Notes: a model not told the origin generated them from the letters alone. A DNA stretch of 64,000 bases from Thermoanaerobaculia bacterium (GCA_022823665.1 JAJEHN010000016.1:62001-126000); one strand, 5' to 3'. Shown: positions 29,475 to 39,108, numbered from the stretch's first letter. Made by a program: numbers and translations.

Positions 29475-30700
29475 CGAGCGGAATGTTGAGTCCGCGCCTG
29501 CGCGCCGCGGGTCTGACGTTGCCGCTGGTCGCCTTCGTCTCCGTGACGTTCCTCGGTCCGATGGTCAACCTGCTGACGAAGAGCTTCTACGACCCCGACG
29601 TCGCCAACGCGCTGCCGGAGACGATGGCGGCGCTGCGGGACTGGGACGGTCAGGGAACTCCATCCGACGAGGCCTTCGCGGCCACCGCCCGTGAGTTCGT
29701 CGCGGCGCGCACGGAGCGGACCCTCGGCCGTACGGCGAACCGCGTCAACCGGGTCGCGAGCGGCATGCGCAGCACGATCATGGGCGATTCGCGGGAGATG
29801 GCCGAAGCGGCCGCCGTTGCGGAGGATGCCGGCGTCGAGACGGAGGGCGCCTTCTGGCGCGAGACGATGATCGGCATCGACGCCCGCTGGGGCGGTCCCG
29901 AGCCCTGGCGGGCGCTTCGGGCCGCCGGCCAGCGGTTGACGGCCCGCCACTACCTCAAGGCGCTCGACTTCGAGCGGGGTCCGGATGGCGGCTACCAGCG
30001 GGCGCCGGAGGCATGGCGCATCTACGTGCCGCTGTTCTGGCGGACGTTCCTCGTCAGCCTGGGCGTCACCCTGCTCTGCCTGGTCATCGGCTATCCGGTG
30101 GCGCACATGATCGCCAACTCGCCGCCGAAGCGGGCCAACGTCCTGCTGCTGCTCGTCCTGCTGCCGTTCTGGACCTCGCTGCTCGTGCGGACCACCTCGT
30201 GGATCGTGCTGCTCCAGAACCAGGGCATCGTGAACGACTTCCTGGTCGCGATCGGACTGATCGGCGACGACGGCCGGATCGCGATGATCTACAACATGAC
30301 GGGCACGTTCGTCGCGATGACCCACGTGCTGCTGCCGTTTCTGGTCCTGCCGCTCTACTCGGTCATGCGGGCCATCCCGCCTGCCTACATGAACGCCGCC
30401 GTGTCGCTGGGTGCGACCCCGTTCCAGGCGCTGCGCCGGGTCTATTGGCCGCAGACGCTGCCGGGCGTCGGCGCCGGCTGCCTGCTCACCTTCATCCTGG
30501 CGATCGGCTACTACATCACCCCGGCCCTGGTCGGCGGTCAGAGCGGCCAGTTGATCTCGAACATGATCGCGTACCACGTCCAGACCTCGCTCAACTGGGG
30601 TCTGGCGGCGGCTCTGGCGGCACTGCTGCTGGGCGGCGTGACCCTGCTCTACGTGGTGTACGACCGCCTGGTCGGCATCGACCGGATCGGACTCGGATGA
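29471..30700 (+). CDS. ABC transporter permease, PotB-like
   Basis: SLGATPFQALRRVYWPQTLPGVGAGCLLTFI EAA-type loop; ATG at 29471 overlapping the relic's TGA. Confidence 0.88.
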   Translation: MTSGMLSPRLRAAGLTLPLVAFVSVTFLGPMVNLLTKSFYDPDVANALPETMAALRDWDGQGTPSDEAFAATAREFVAARTERTLGRTANRVNRVASGMRSTIMGDSREMAEAAAVAEDAGVETEGAFWRETMIGIDARWGGPEPWRALRAAGQRLTARHYLKALDFERGPDGGYQRAPEAWRIYVPLFWRTFLVSLGVTLLCLVIGYPVAHMIANSPPKRANVLLLLVLLPFWTSLLVRTTSWIVLLQNQGIVNDFLVAIGLIGDDGRIAMIYNMTGTFVAMTHVLLPFLVLPLYSVMRAIPPAYMNAAVSLGATPFQALRRVYWPQTLPGVGAGCLLTFILAIGYYITPALVGGQSGQLISNMIAYHVQTSLNWGLAAALAALLLGGVTLLYVVYDRLVGIDRIGLG

Positions 30701-31533
30701 TGGTCGGCGGCGCGCTCAGCCCCGGCTACCGGGTCGCCCGCTGGGGCTACCTCGCGTTCTGCGTCGCCGCCTTCGTCTTCCTGATCGCGCCGATTCTCGT
30801 CCTCGTGCCGCTCAGCTTCAACGCCGAGCCGTACTTCACCTTCACCGAAGGCATGCTGCGGCTCGACCCGGAGGCCTACTCGCTCCGCTGGTACCGCAGC
30901 ATCCTCGATGGCGACGAGTGGACGCGGCCACTCGCCAACAGCCTGATCATCGGTATCTCGGCCACGGTCGTCGCCACCGTGCTCGGAGCCGCCGCGGCTC
31001 TGGGACTCGCCCATCCGGCGATGCCGGGCCGGAAGATCGTCACGGCCCTGCTCATCTCGCCGATGATCACGCCGGTGATCATCGCCGGCGTCGGCATGTT
31101 CTTCTTCTACTCGAGCCTGGGCCTGGCGCAGACCCACGTCGGGATCATCCTCGCGCACGCCGTCTTCGGCGCGCCCTTCGTCGTCATCACGGTGAGCGCG
31201 ACCCTGGCCGGCTTCGACTGGACCGTCATGCGCGCGGCCGCCAACCTCGGCGCGAATCCCCTCGTTGCGTTCCGCCGCGTGCAACTGCCGCTCATCCTGC
31301 CCGGCGTCATCTCGGGCTCCCTGTTCGCCTTCGCGGCGTCCTTCGACGAACTCGTCATCGTCCTGTTCATGGGCGGCCTGGAACAGCGCACCCTGCCGCG
31401 CCAGATGTGGTCCGGCATCCGCGAGGAGATCAGCCCGACGATCCTTGCCGTGGCCACGTTCCTGATCGTCTTCGCGCTGCTGGCGTTGAGCACGGTGGAG
31501 TGGCTGCGCCGGCGTGGCGCGGCCCGGGCCTGA
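30697..31533 (+). CDS. ABC transporter permease, PotC-like
   Basis: AANLGANPLVAFRRVQLPLILPGVISGSLFAFAASFDELVIVLFMGG; ATGA overlap with upstream permease. Confidence 0.9.
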   Translation: MMVGGALSPGYRVARWGYLAFCVAAFVFLIAPILVLVPLSFNAEPYFTFTEGMLRLDPEAYSLRWYRSILDGDEWTRPLANSLIIGISATVVATVLGAAAALGLAHPAMPGRKIVTALLISPMITPVIIAGVGMFFFYSSLGLAQTHVGIILAHAVFGAPFVVITVSATLAGFDWTVMRAAANLGANPLVAFRRVQLPLILPGVISGSLFAFAASFDELVIVLFMGGLEQRTLPRQMWSGIREEISPTILAVATFLIVFALLALSTVEWLRRRGAARA

Positions 31534-31538
31534 CTTCG

Positions 31539-32540
31539 GTGAGCGACGACGACCATGGCATCACGCTGGAGGCAGTCGAAGACACGCTCACGCTGATCGC
31601 TCGTCACATCGTTGAAACGCCGGTCGTCGAGTGGTCGGGCCCCGAGATGCGGGCGATGCTGCCGGGGAACAGCCGCGTCCACGCCAAGCTGGAGCTCTTT
31701 CAGCGCTCCGGTACGTTCAAGGCGCGAGGTGCGCTGTCGAACGTCCTGCGACTGAGCGCCGACCAACTGCGGGCCGGCGTAACGGCCATGAGCGCGGGCA
31801 ATCACGCGGTCGCCGTGGCATATGCGGCGAAGGCCGCTGGTACCAGCGCGAAGGTCGTCATGCAGCGATCGGCGAATCCGGCGCGTGTCGAGCTGGCCGG
31901 GGCGCTTGGCGCCGAGATCCTGATGGCGGAGGATGGCCCCAGCGGATTCGAGATGGTGGCCGGGATCGCGGCCGCGGAAGGCCGGGCGATAGTCCATCCA
32001 TTCGACGGCGTGGCGACGGCCCTCGGCGCGGCGACGCTCGGTCTCGAGATGCACCGGCAGCTTGGAGACCTCGACGTGCTCATCGTCGCCATCGGTGGCG
32101 GCGGCCTGGCCGGGGGCGTGTCGGCGATCACCAAGCGACTGAACCCCGATTGTCTCGTCGTCGGCGTGGAACCCGTGGGCGCCGACGCCATGCACAGGAG
32201 CTTCAGGTCCGGCAGACCGGAGCGCCTCGACGGCGTGGACACGATCGCGGACAGTCTGGCGCCGCCCATGACCGAACGGCTGCCCTTCACGCTCTGCAGA
32301 AGCAACGTGGATCGGCTCGCGCTGGTCACCGACCGCGAGTTGGCTCAAGCCATGGGGCTCATCTTCAGAGAACTGAAGCTCGCCGTGGAGCCCGCCTGCG
32401 CCGCCACCACCGCTTCCCTGCCGAGTCTCGCCGAGGAGCTCTCGGGTGCGCGTGTCGGGCTGATCCTCTGCGGGTCGAACATCGACCGGAGCACGTACGA
32501 TCGGTACTGCGAGCTCGGCGAGGGTCGATTCCGTTCCTGA
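31539..32540 (+). CDS. PLP-dependent threonine/serine dehydratase-like protein
   Basis: KLELFQRSGTFKARGALSNVL, MSAGNHAVAVAYAAKA, IGGGGLAGGVSAI; GTG start 6 bp after the permease stop. Confidence 0.88.
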   Translation: MSDDDHGITLEAVEDTLTLIARHIVETPVVEWSGPEMRAMLPGNSRVHAKLELFQRSGTFKARGALSNVLRLSADQLRAGVTAMSAGNHAVAVAYAAKAAGTSAKVVMQRSANPARVELAGALGAEILMAEDGPSGFEMVAGIAAAEGRAIVHPFDGVATALGAATLGLEMHRQLGDLDVLIVAIGGGGLAGGVSAITKRLNPDCLVVGVEPVGADAMHRSFRSGRPERLDGVDTIADSLAPPMTERLPFTLCRSNVDRLALVTDRELAQAMGLIFRELKLAVEPACAATTASLPSLAEELSGARVGLILCGSNIDRSTYDRYCELGEGRFRS

Positions 32541-32573
32541 TCGGCGTTCGGGTGTCCGTGCCGGCTGGCCGTC

Positions 32574-32597
32574 CGCCCTGAGGCGCTGCTCAGGGCG
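32574..32597. terminator. Hairpin between convergent genes
   Basis: CGCCCTGAG-gcgctg-CTCAGGGCG, perfect 9-bp stem between stops at 32540(+) and 32598(-). Confidence 0.6.
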
Positions 32598-33761
32598 TCA
32601 GGACGACCGGTACCGCCACAGCCCGGTCGCCGCCATGCTGTAGGCGAACAGCAGCACCGACACCGCCATGCCGGGGACCAGTCCGGCCAGGGCGCCGTAC
32701 TCCTCGACGATCCAGCCCAGGATCACGGCGCCGATCAGCGGGGCGCCGAGCAGGCCGATGCCGAAGACGGCCATGACGCGGCCGCGGGACAGCGGCTCGG
32801 CGGCCTCCTGGACGATGGCGCGGGCCAGGGTGGTGGTGACGCCCATGTTGAGGCCCCAGGCGACGACTCCGGTGACGACCAGCCACCAGGCGGGTTCGAC
32901 CCAGATCAGGAAGAGGACGGCGACGCGGGAGAGCTGGAACAGGATGAACCAGCGGCCGGGTCGATGGAACGGCATGAACCGGAGCATGATGACGTTCGAG
33001 ACGACCGCGCCGGCGAAGAAGACGATCATCAGCCACGAGAGCAGTTCCGCGTCGCCGTCGTAGACCTCCCGGACGATGAAGGGGAAGGCGGTCAGGAAGC
33101 CGCCCGCGTTGAAGATGCTGGAGACGAAGTTGACCGTTATCGCGTCGAAGACGGGACGCTGGAGGTAGGAGGCGCGGAAGCCTTCGCGGATCCGGCGCCA
33201 GGCGGGTTCCGTCGGGCCGTGGTTGGCGGACTCGTGGGAGCCGATCCTCCGGATCCAGAGCGCCGCCGCGACCAGACACAGGCACTGGACCAGCAGGACC
33301 TGCCGCAGACCGATGCGGTCGAGTTGGCCGGCGGCGCCGATCCCGATCATCGTGGTGAACATCGTGATCGCGGTGGACACGGTCACTCCCCGCTGCAGAT
33401 CCCGGCCCGCGATGCGGCTCAGCACGGACTGCTGGGCCGGTCCGGAGAAGGACAGGGCGGCGCTGATTCCGAGGCCCCAAGCGGTCACGGTCCAGACGCT
33501 GAGTTCTCCGAGTTCGAGTACGAGAATCAGCCCGAGGGGTACGAGGGCCGCCGCGCCGAACACTCGGGTCAGCGTCGCCCGGGGGTTCGTGCGGTCGGCG
33601 CTGGCGCCGCCCCAGAGCATGATGATCACGCCGGGAAGGCCGACGGCCGCCTGCAGCGGCCCGACCCGGCTGGCCGGCAGGGACAGCGCGCTGATCAGCA
33701 GCCAGGGCAGAAGGAGCTGGTACATGCCCAGGCCGGAGCTCGAGCAGGCCAGTGTCCCCAT
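32598..33761 (-). CDS. MFS transporter (enterobactin exporter/MFS_3-like)
   Basis: Multi-TM protein; GGASADRTNPRATL, FSGPAQQSVLSRIAGRDLQRGVTVS; ATG at 33761 is a conservative start, true start may be upstream. Confidence 0.8.
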   Translation of the reverse strand: MGTLACSSSGLGMYQLLLPWLLISALSLPASRVGPLQAAVGLPGVIIMLWGGASADRTNPRATLTRVFGAAALVPLGLILVLELGELSVWTVTAWGLGISAALSFSGPAQQSVLSRIAGRDLQRGVTVSTAITMFTTMIGIGAAGQLDRIGLRQVLLVQCLCLVAAALWIRRIGSHESANHGPTEPAWRRIREGFRASYLQRPVFDAITVNFVSSIFNAGGFLTAFPFIVREVYDGDAELLSWLMIVFFAGAVVSNVIMLRFMPFHRPGRWFILFQLSRVAVLFLIWVEPAWWLVVTGVVAWGLNMGVTTTLARAIVQEAAEPLSRGRVMAVFGIGLLGAPLIGAVILGWIVEEYGALAGLVPGMAVSVLLFAYSMAATGLWRYRSS

Positions 33762-33819
33762 GTACGCTTGCAGCCCCGGTCGGTTCCAGAGACGGTTGGG
33801 CGGAGTTGGGGGGCGAGCG

Positions 33820-34620
33820 ATGACGACTACCTCGGTTGGCGGCGGTCGGACGGGATGGCGAAGGCTACACGCGGCTTTTCGGCGGCGCGCGGCGCGGGGC
33901 CTGTGGTTCGGCGTCGCCGCGACGGCCGCGGTGGGCGCCGGGAGTTGTACGGTCTCGGCCCAGGAGCGCGTCGACTTCGCGGCGCTCCGGCGGCAGATGG
34001 TGCGCGACACGATCGCCGAGCCCCGCGACGGCCGGCCGCCGGTCCTCGACGTTCGCGTCGTCGACGCGATGGGGAAGGTGGAGCGCCACCTGTTCGTGCC
34101 GGAGGAAGTCCGTGACTGGGCCTACCGGGACTCGCCGCTCGGGATCGGCTGGCGGCAGACGATCTCCCAGCCCTACATCGTTGCGTTGATGACGGAGCTT
34201 GCGGAACCCGCCCCGGAGGACAGGGTGCTGGAGATCGGTACCGGCTCCGGCTACCAGGCCGCGGTGCTGGCCGAGATCGTGGATCACGTGTACACGATCG
34301 AGATCGTCGAACCCCTCGGGCTGCGGGCGGCGGCGGCGCTGGACATGGCCGGCTACGGGAACGTGACGACGCGGATCGGCGACGGATACGCGGGTTGGCA
34401 GGAGGAGGCGCCGTTCGACGCGATCGTCGTCACCGCGGCGCCGGACCACGTGCCGCAGCCGCTGATCGACCAGTTGGCGACCGGCGGCCGGCTGGTGCTG
34501 CCGGTGGGCCCGGTGGGCGGCCGCCAGGAACTGCAGGTGCTGGAGAAGCAGGCCGACGGGTCAGTCGAGCGGACCCGTGTGATCCCGGTGCGCTTCGTGC
34601 CGCTGACGCGGGATCGCTAG
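33820..34620 (+). CDS. pcm: Protein-L-isoaspartate O-methyltransferase with N-terminal export signal
   Basis: VLEIGTGSGYQAAVLAEIV, DAIVVTAAPDHVPQPLIDQL, GGRLVLPVG; preceded by RRRAARGLWFGVAATAAVGAGSCTVSAQ. Confidence 0.88.
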   Translation: MTTTSVGGGRTGWRRLHAAFRRRAARGLWFGVAATAAVGAGSCTVSAQERVDFAALRRQMVRDTIAEPRDGRPPVLDVRVVDAMGKVERHLFVPEEVRDWAYRDSPLGIGWRQTISQPYIVALMTELAEPAPEDRVLEIGTGSGYQAAVLAEIVDHVYTIEIVEPLGLRAAAALDMAGYGNVTTRIGDGYAGWQEEAPFDAIVVTAAPDHVPQPLIDQLATGGRLVLPVGPVGGRQELQVLEKQADGSVERTRVIPVRFVPLTRDR

Positions 34621-34626
34621 CGGCAG

Positions 34627-35289
34627 CTAGAGCGGCACTTCCTCGCCCTCGCCTTCGATGACGAGGCCGAGGGTCACGTCGCCGAGGGGTACGGCCAGCG
34701 TCGGCTGGTCGAGGTCGTTCCAGAACATGGTGGCGCTCTCGGCGCCGTCGTAGTTCTGGAACAGGGCCATCGTCATCGGGTGCGTGGCGCCCTCGATGAT
34801 CGTAATGCTCGCCTCGACGAGGGGCTCCTGCTCCGGGAAGCCGTAGGGATCGAAGGTGTCGAGCGTCACCGGGATCAGGATCAGGAAGTCGCGGAACCAG
34901 GTCTGGCCCGTGTGGTCGCCGTCGGCGGGCTGCACGGCGTAGCGGAGGGTGTAGATGCCGGCCGGCACGATCTGCTTCTTGTAGGTGCTCCAGCCGTCCG
35001 TCGTGCGCATCAGGCCGACCAGGCCGCCGGGAGGCAGGGTCGGGTACTCGACCCCGAGTTCGGCCGACGGGTCCTGCATCGGCAGCGCGGGCGGAAACCA
35101 GAACTCGATCGGCTGGCCCTCGTCCCGGACCACCTTGTAGCCGGCCGGATCAAGCAGCGGCCCCAGCCAGTCCGGCAGATCCGGCGGCAGTGCCTCCGTG
35201 CGCTCGAGCGACGGGTCGGCCGCCAGCGGCGCGGCGAGCACCAGGCCCGCGAGCAGCAGCCCAACGAGCGGGAGACCGGCGCTCCTCAC
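34627..35289 (-). CDS. Secreted protein of unknown function
   Basis: Signal peptide LPLVGLLLAGLVLAAPLAAD; start overlaps upstream peroxidase stop (ATGA). Confidence 0.7.
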   Translation of the reverse strand: MRSAGLPLVGLLLAGLVLAAPLAADPSLERTEALPPDLPDWLGPLLDPAGYKVVRDEGQPIEFWFPPALPMQDPSAELGVEYPTLPPGGLVGLMRTTDGWSTYKKQIVPAGIYTLRYAVQPADGDHTGQTWFRDFLILIPVTLDTFDPYGFPEQEPLVEASITIIEGATHPMTMALFQNYDGAESATMFWNDLDQPTLAVPLGDVTLGLVIEGEGEEVPL

Positions 35290-36425
35290 TCGAAGTTGAT
35301 GAGGTAGTGCCGGAAGTTCTCGGGCCCGACCTCGTCCAGCATCTGCAGGAACAGCACGAGCGGCTCGATGTCGGCGTCCGTGATGTTGATCTCGCCGAAC
35401 AGCGGGTCGACGCCTTCCTGTTCGCTGTCGGCGGCTTCGGCCAGCGCCATGTGCGCCCTGATCGTGTCTTCGAGGGTGGCGGCGCTGCCGTCGTGAAGGT
35501 ACGGGTCCGTGCGGGAGAGGTTCCGCAGCGGCGGCGTCTTGAAGTCGCCGGCGCCGGTGCCGTGGAGGGCGTAGTCGCTGAAGGTCGGCGGCACGTGGCA
35601 GCGGACGCAGTTGCCGACCGACTCCACGTCGAAGGCCCGGAAGAAGGTCTTGAAGCCCTCGTAGGCTTCAAGGGTGAACCCCTCCGGTCGCCGGATCAGG
35701 TTGCGACCCTCCTGGTTGAAGATCCGGCTCTCGATGCTCGCCGCGTAGTTCAGCATGTCCTCGCCGTCGTTCGGTTGCTTGCGGAACCGGTTCTGTTCGG
35801 CGAAGGCGTCCCAGCGCGCGGTCATCGTGTAGCTCAGCGTGCGGGTGTAGTCGGCCAGGGCGCGGGCGGCGGCGGCAGCCACCTCGGGGCGCGGCAGGGA
35901 CTCGAGGTCCAGGCCGTAGACCTCCTGGAACTGGTCGAGATAGGGCACGCCCGAGATCGCGTTGTGGCCCTCGTTCAGCAGCACGTAGGCCGCGTTGTCC
36001 ATCCCCGCGTCACGGTCCTCGTCGTTCCAGCCGTACTGCTTGCCGACCAGCTTGTCGAGGATCATGTCCTCCATCGAGTCGTAGGCGCCGTCCCAGCCGA
36101 AGACCTCGGCGCGGGCAGCGTCGGCCAGGGTCTGCGCGTTCCGCTCGGTCGTCTCGCGGTTCGCGGTCAGGCTGGTCGGCGTGTGGTCGGCGTAGTAGCG
36201 CTCCGGCTTGCCGGGCACCGACTCGCCGATGGCGTGGCACACGGAACAGGCGATCGCGAAACCCGTCCCCTGGTTGTTGAACAGCAGTTCGGCGAACAGG
36301 TCGTTGCCGAGCTGTTGCAGGGCAGGCGAGGGTTCTTCCTGGGCGGCGGTTGCGGCGCCGAACAGGAGAGCGGTTGCCGTGGCGAGCGTCGCCGGACCGA
36401 TCACGCTTCTTCGCTTCATCGTCAT
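35286..36425 (-). CDS. Di-heme cytochrome c peroxidase/MauG family protein
   Basis: Signal peptide, two CXXCH motifs (CSVCH, CVRCH), FKTPPLRNLSRTDPYLHDGSAATLEDTI. Confidence 0.88.
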   Translation of the reverse strand: MTMKRRSVIGPATLATATALLFGAATAAQEEPSPALQQLGNDLFAELLFNNQGTGFAIACSVCHAIGESVPGKPERYYADHTPTSLTANRETTERNAQTLADAARAEVFGWDGAYDSMEDMILDKLVGKQYGWNDEDRDAGMDNAAYVLLNEGHNAISGVPYLDQFQEVYGLDLESLPRPEVAAAAARALADYTRTLSYTMTARWDAFAEQNRFRKQPNDGEDMLNYAASIESRIFNQEGRNLIRRPEGFTLEAYEGFKTFFRAFDVESVGNCVRCHVPPTFSDYALHGTGAGDFKTPPLRNLSRTDPYLHDGSAATLEDTIRAHMALAEAADSEQEGVDPLFGEINITDADIEPLVLFLQMLDEVGPENFRHYLINFE

Positions 36426-36476
36426 CCTCCGTGATGTGGAGAATAGACGATCCGGTTAGTGGCACACTAAGCCGCC

Positions 36477-37223
36477 ATGGCGACGTCGCGAACGGTTCCC
36501 TGGGAGGAACTCGACACGATCTTCTTCGACGCCGGCAACACCTTCCTGTCGATGGACTTCGACCGGGTCGCCGCCGTTGCTGCCAGTCTTGGCGTCGAGT
36601 GCTCGGGAGGGCAGTTGGAACGCGCGGAGGCGGCGGCGCGGCCGGTGCTCTCCGCGGCGCTGGCCGAGAGGCGGACGACCGAAGGCAGCGGCGCCTTTCG
36701 CTTCTACCTGGGAGCGACTTTCGAGCGGCTGCCCCCATCCAGCCGGGATGGGGTCGAGCTGGACGCCCTGGTTTCCGGGCTCGCGGAGCGGCTGTTCTCG
36801 CCTGGACGCAACGACCGGCTCTGGAACCGCAGGCTGCCGGGCAGACGCGACGCGCTCGAGCGAATCCGCGCGCTCGGCTACCGCATGGTGGTGGTCAGCA
36901 ACTCGGACGGCAGCATGGCGCGGACCGTCGCGCGGATCGGCATGGACCATCTCTTCGACGGTCTGGTCGACTCGACGGTCGTCGGCTTCGAGAAACCGGA
37001 CCCGCGGATCTTCGAGGTCGCGCTCGATCTGGCCGGCGCGCGTCCGGAACGGACCGTGCACGTCGGCGACCTGTACGCTGCCGATGTCGTCGGCGCCTGG
37101 GCCGCCGGGGTTCACGCCGTCCTGCTCGACCCCTTCGGCGACTGGCCGGAGGTCGACTGCCCGAAGGTGGCCGACCTGGACGAGCTGGCCGCCCTGCTGC
37201 CGGGGTCTCCGGGGCGCGCGTGA
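36477..37223 (+). CDS. HAD-superfamily hydrolase
   Basis: FFDAGNTFLSMD, VVVSNSDGSM, EKPDPRIFEVAL, VHVGDLYAADVVGAWAAG. Confidence 0.87.
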   Translation: MATSRTVPWEELDTIFFDAGNTFLSMDFDRVAAVAASLGVECSGGQLERAEAAARPVLSAALAERRTTEGSGAFRFYLGATFERLPPSSRDGVELDALVSGLAERLFSPGRNDRLWNRRLPGRRDALERIRALGYRMVVVSNSDGSMARTVARIGMDHLFDGLVDSTVVGFEKPDPRIFEVALDLAGARPERTVHVGDLYAADVVGAWAAGVHAVLLDPFGDWPEVDCPKVADLDELAALLPGSPGRA

Positions 37224-38044
37224 AGCCCGCGGAGGTTCGCCGGCACCGCCATCGGTTCTACGAGGCGGCCGTTCAGAACGTGGAAGTGGACATCGACTTC
37301 GTCGAGCGCGTCTATCGCCGCCTCAACGGACGGTTGCCCGCCACCCTGCGGGAGGACTTCTGCGGCACCGCCTCGCTGGCGAGCGCGTTCGCCGCGCGCA
37401 GGCCGGAGAACCGCGCCTGGGGCGTCGACCTTCACCGGCCGACGCTGGACTGGGGGCGGCGCAACCGGGTAGAGGCCAGATGCGTCGAGGACCGGGTCGA
37501 GCTGGAGTGCCGCGACGTGCGCCTGGCCGGCAGCCCGGCGGTAGACGTGCAGGTTGCCTTCAACTTCTCCTTCTTTCTGTTCCCGGGCCGCGGCGAGATG
37601 CTGGACTACTTCCGGGCGGCGAAGCGCTCGCTCGAGCCGGGAGGCCTGTTCGTGCTGGACGCCTTCGGCGGCACCGATTCGTTTCAGGCCACGACCGAGG
37701 ACACGGAGATCGAGGCCTCGGTAGGCGTCGACGGAGTCGCCTTGCCGGCTTTCACCTACAGTTGGGACCAGCTCGCCTTCAACGCCGTCGACCACTGGAT
37801 GCGCTGTGCGATGCACTTCACGCCGGCGGGCGGGGAGACGGTGCGCAACTTGTTCCGCTACGCGTGGCGGATGTGGACCCTGCCCGAGATCCGGGAGTTG
37901 CTGGCCGAGGCCGGCTTCGACGATGTCGAGGTGTACGGCGAGGGCTGGGATGCCGGCACCGGTGAAGGAAACGGCATCTTCCGGCGCCGTACACGGCTGC
38001 CGAACGAGGGCAGTTGGGTCGTCTACCTGGTGGCGCGCTACTGA
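37220..38044 (+). CDS. SAM-dependent class I methyltransferase
   Basis: LREDFCGTASLASAFA...GVDLHRPTLDWG...FNFSFFLFPGRGEMLDYFRAAKRSLEPGGLFVLDAFGG; GTG overlaps HAD stop. Confidence 0.85.
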   Translation: MKPAEVRRHRHRFYEAAVQNVEVDIDFVERVYRRLNGRLPATLREDFCGTASLASAFAARRPENRAWGVDLHRPTLDWGRRNRVEARCVEDRVELECRDVRLAGSPAVDVQVAFNFSFFLFPGRGEMLDYFRAAKRSLEPGGLFVLDAFGGTDSFQATTEDTEIEASVGVDGVALPAFTYSWDQLAFNAVDHWMRCAMHFTPAGGETVRNLFRYAWRMWTLPEIRELLAEAGFDDVEVYGEGWDAGTGEGNGIFRRRTRLPNEGSWVVYLVARY

Positions 38045-39105
38045 GTGCCGCGGGATCCGGCCAGGCGCCGCCAGTCCTCGTCGCGGACGTCGTTGGCCAG
38101 AGTCAGGCCGCCGTCGGAGCCGACGAAGACCGGGTCCTTGACCACGCGTACGCGTCCGCCGCCCAGTTCGCCGAGGGAACTCTGCAGCGCCGCGCCAAGG
38201 CCCCGGATCAGCCCGGAGCCGCCGGTCAGGATGACGTTGTTGCGCACCCGGCTCTGGTACTCCGGTTCGACCCGTGCGATCAGGTCGAGCATCGTCTCGC
38301 GCAGCGGCTCCAGGAGACTCTCGCAGGCAGTGCGCATCGGCTCGGTGATGTCGATCCGGGTCGGTCTGCCGTTGACGGGCGCGTCGACCACGACCGGACC
38401 GCCTCCGCCTACGAAGGAGTACTTCTCCTTCCACGCGCGCGCCATGTGGATCGACACCGACGCATCGGGGAAACGTTCCTCGATGCGCGCGTGCAGGTGA
38501 TCGTCGACGGCGTCGCCCGCGACGTTCAGGGTGCGCTGATCGCTCTCGGTCGGAAAGCGGCCCATGAGGATGCACAGGTCCGTCGTGCCCGCGCCGACAT
38601 CGACGACCATCGTGTGGACCAGGGCGTCGAGACCGTAGGCGACGGCGAACGGTTCGGAGACGATCATCGTGCTGGCGATCTGGCCGTCGAGGATGCGCCG
38701 CAGGTTCTGGCGGTTCACCCGGAGCGTTTCTGCCGGCACGCCGACCACGGCGTGGATCGCCGGCTTCGGATCCCGCCCCTGGGGGACGGCCAGGTCGAGC
38801 AGCCGCCGGACGATTTCGCGCACTGCCTGCTCGTCACGGGCGGACCCTTCCTTGATCAGGCCCCGCTCGAGCGGCCGGCGCAGCTCCAGCATCGGTCGCT
38901 TTTCCAGAGCCTCGATGCCCACGAGCACTTCGCGCCGGAGGACCTTGCGGGCGACCATGTCCCGCGGCCAGCCCACGTAGCTTCGCACCATGTGGCGCTC
39001 GCCGTTCGCGGCGGAGATCGAACTGCGGGACGTCCCCAGGTCGATACCGACCTTGAGCACCGGCGGCTCGGGAGTGACGGCGGTCTGCGTGGTGATGGCT
39101 ACCAT
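38038..39105 (-). CDS. MamK-like bacterial actin (MreB/Hsp70 ATPase fold)
   Basis: VGIDLGTSRSSISAANGERHMVRSYVGWPRDMVARKVLRREVLVG; IVSEPFAVAYGLDALVHTMVVDVGAGTTDLCILMGRFP; RIDITEPMRTACESLL...VEPEYQSRVRNNVILTGGSGLIRGL...VKDPVFVGSDGGLTLA closely follow MamK sequence blocks. Confidence 0.85.
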   Translation of the reverse strand: MVAITTQTAVTPEPPVLKVGIDLGTSRSSISAANGERHMVRSYVGWPRDMVARKVLRREVLVGIEALEKRPMLELRRPLERGLIKEGSARDEQAVREIVRRLLDLAVPQGRDPKPAIHAVVGVPAETLRVNRQNLRRILDGQIASTMIVSEPFAVAYGLDALVHTMVVDVGAGTTDLCILMGRFPTESDQRTLNVAGDAVDDHLHARIEERFPDASVSIHMARAWKEKYSFVGGGGPVVVDAPVNGRPTRIDITEPMRTACESLLEPLRETMLDLIARVEPEYQSRVRNNVILTGGSGLIRGLGAALQSSLGELGGGRVRVVKDPVFVGSDGGLTLANDVRDEDWRRLAGSRGTQ

Positions 39106-39108
39106 GCC

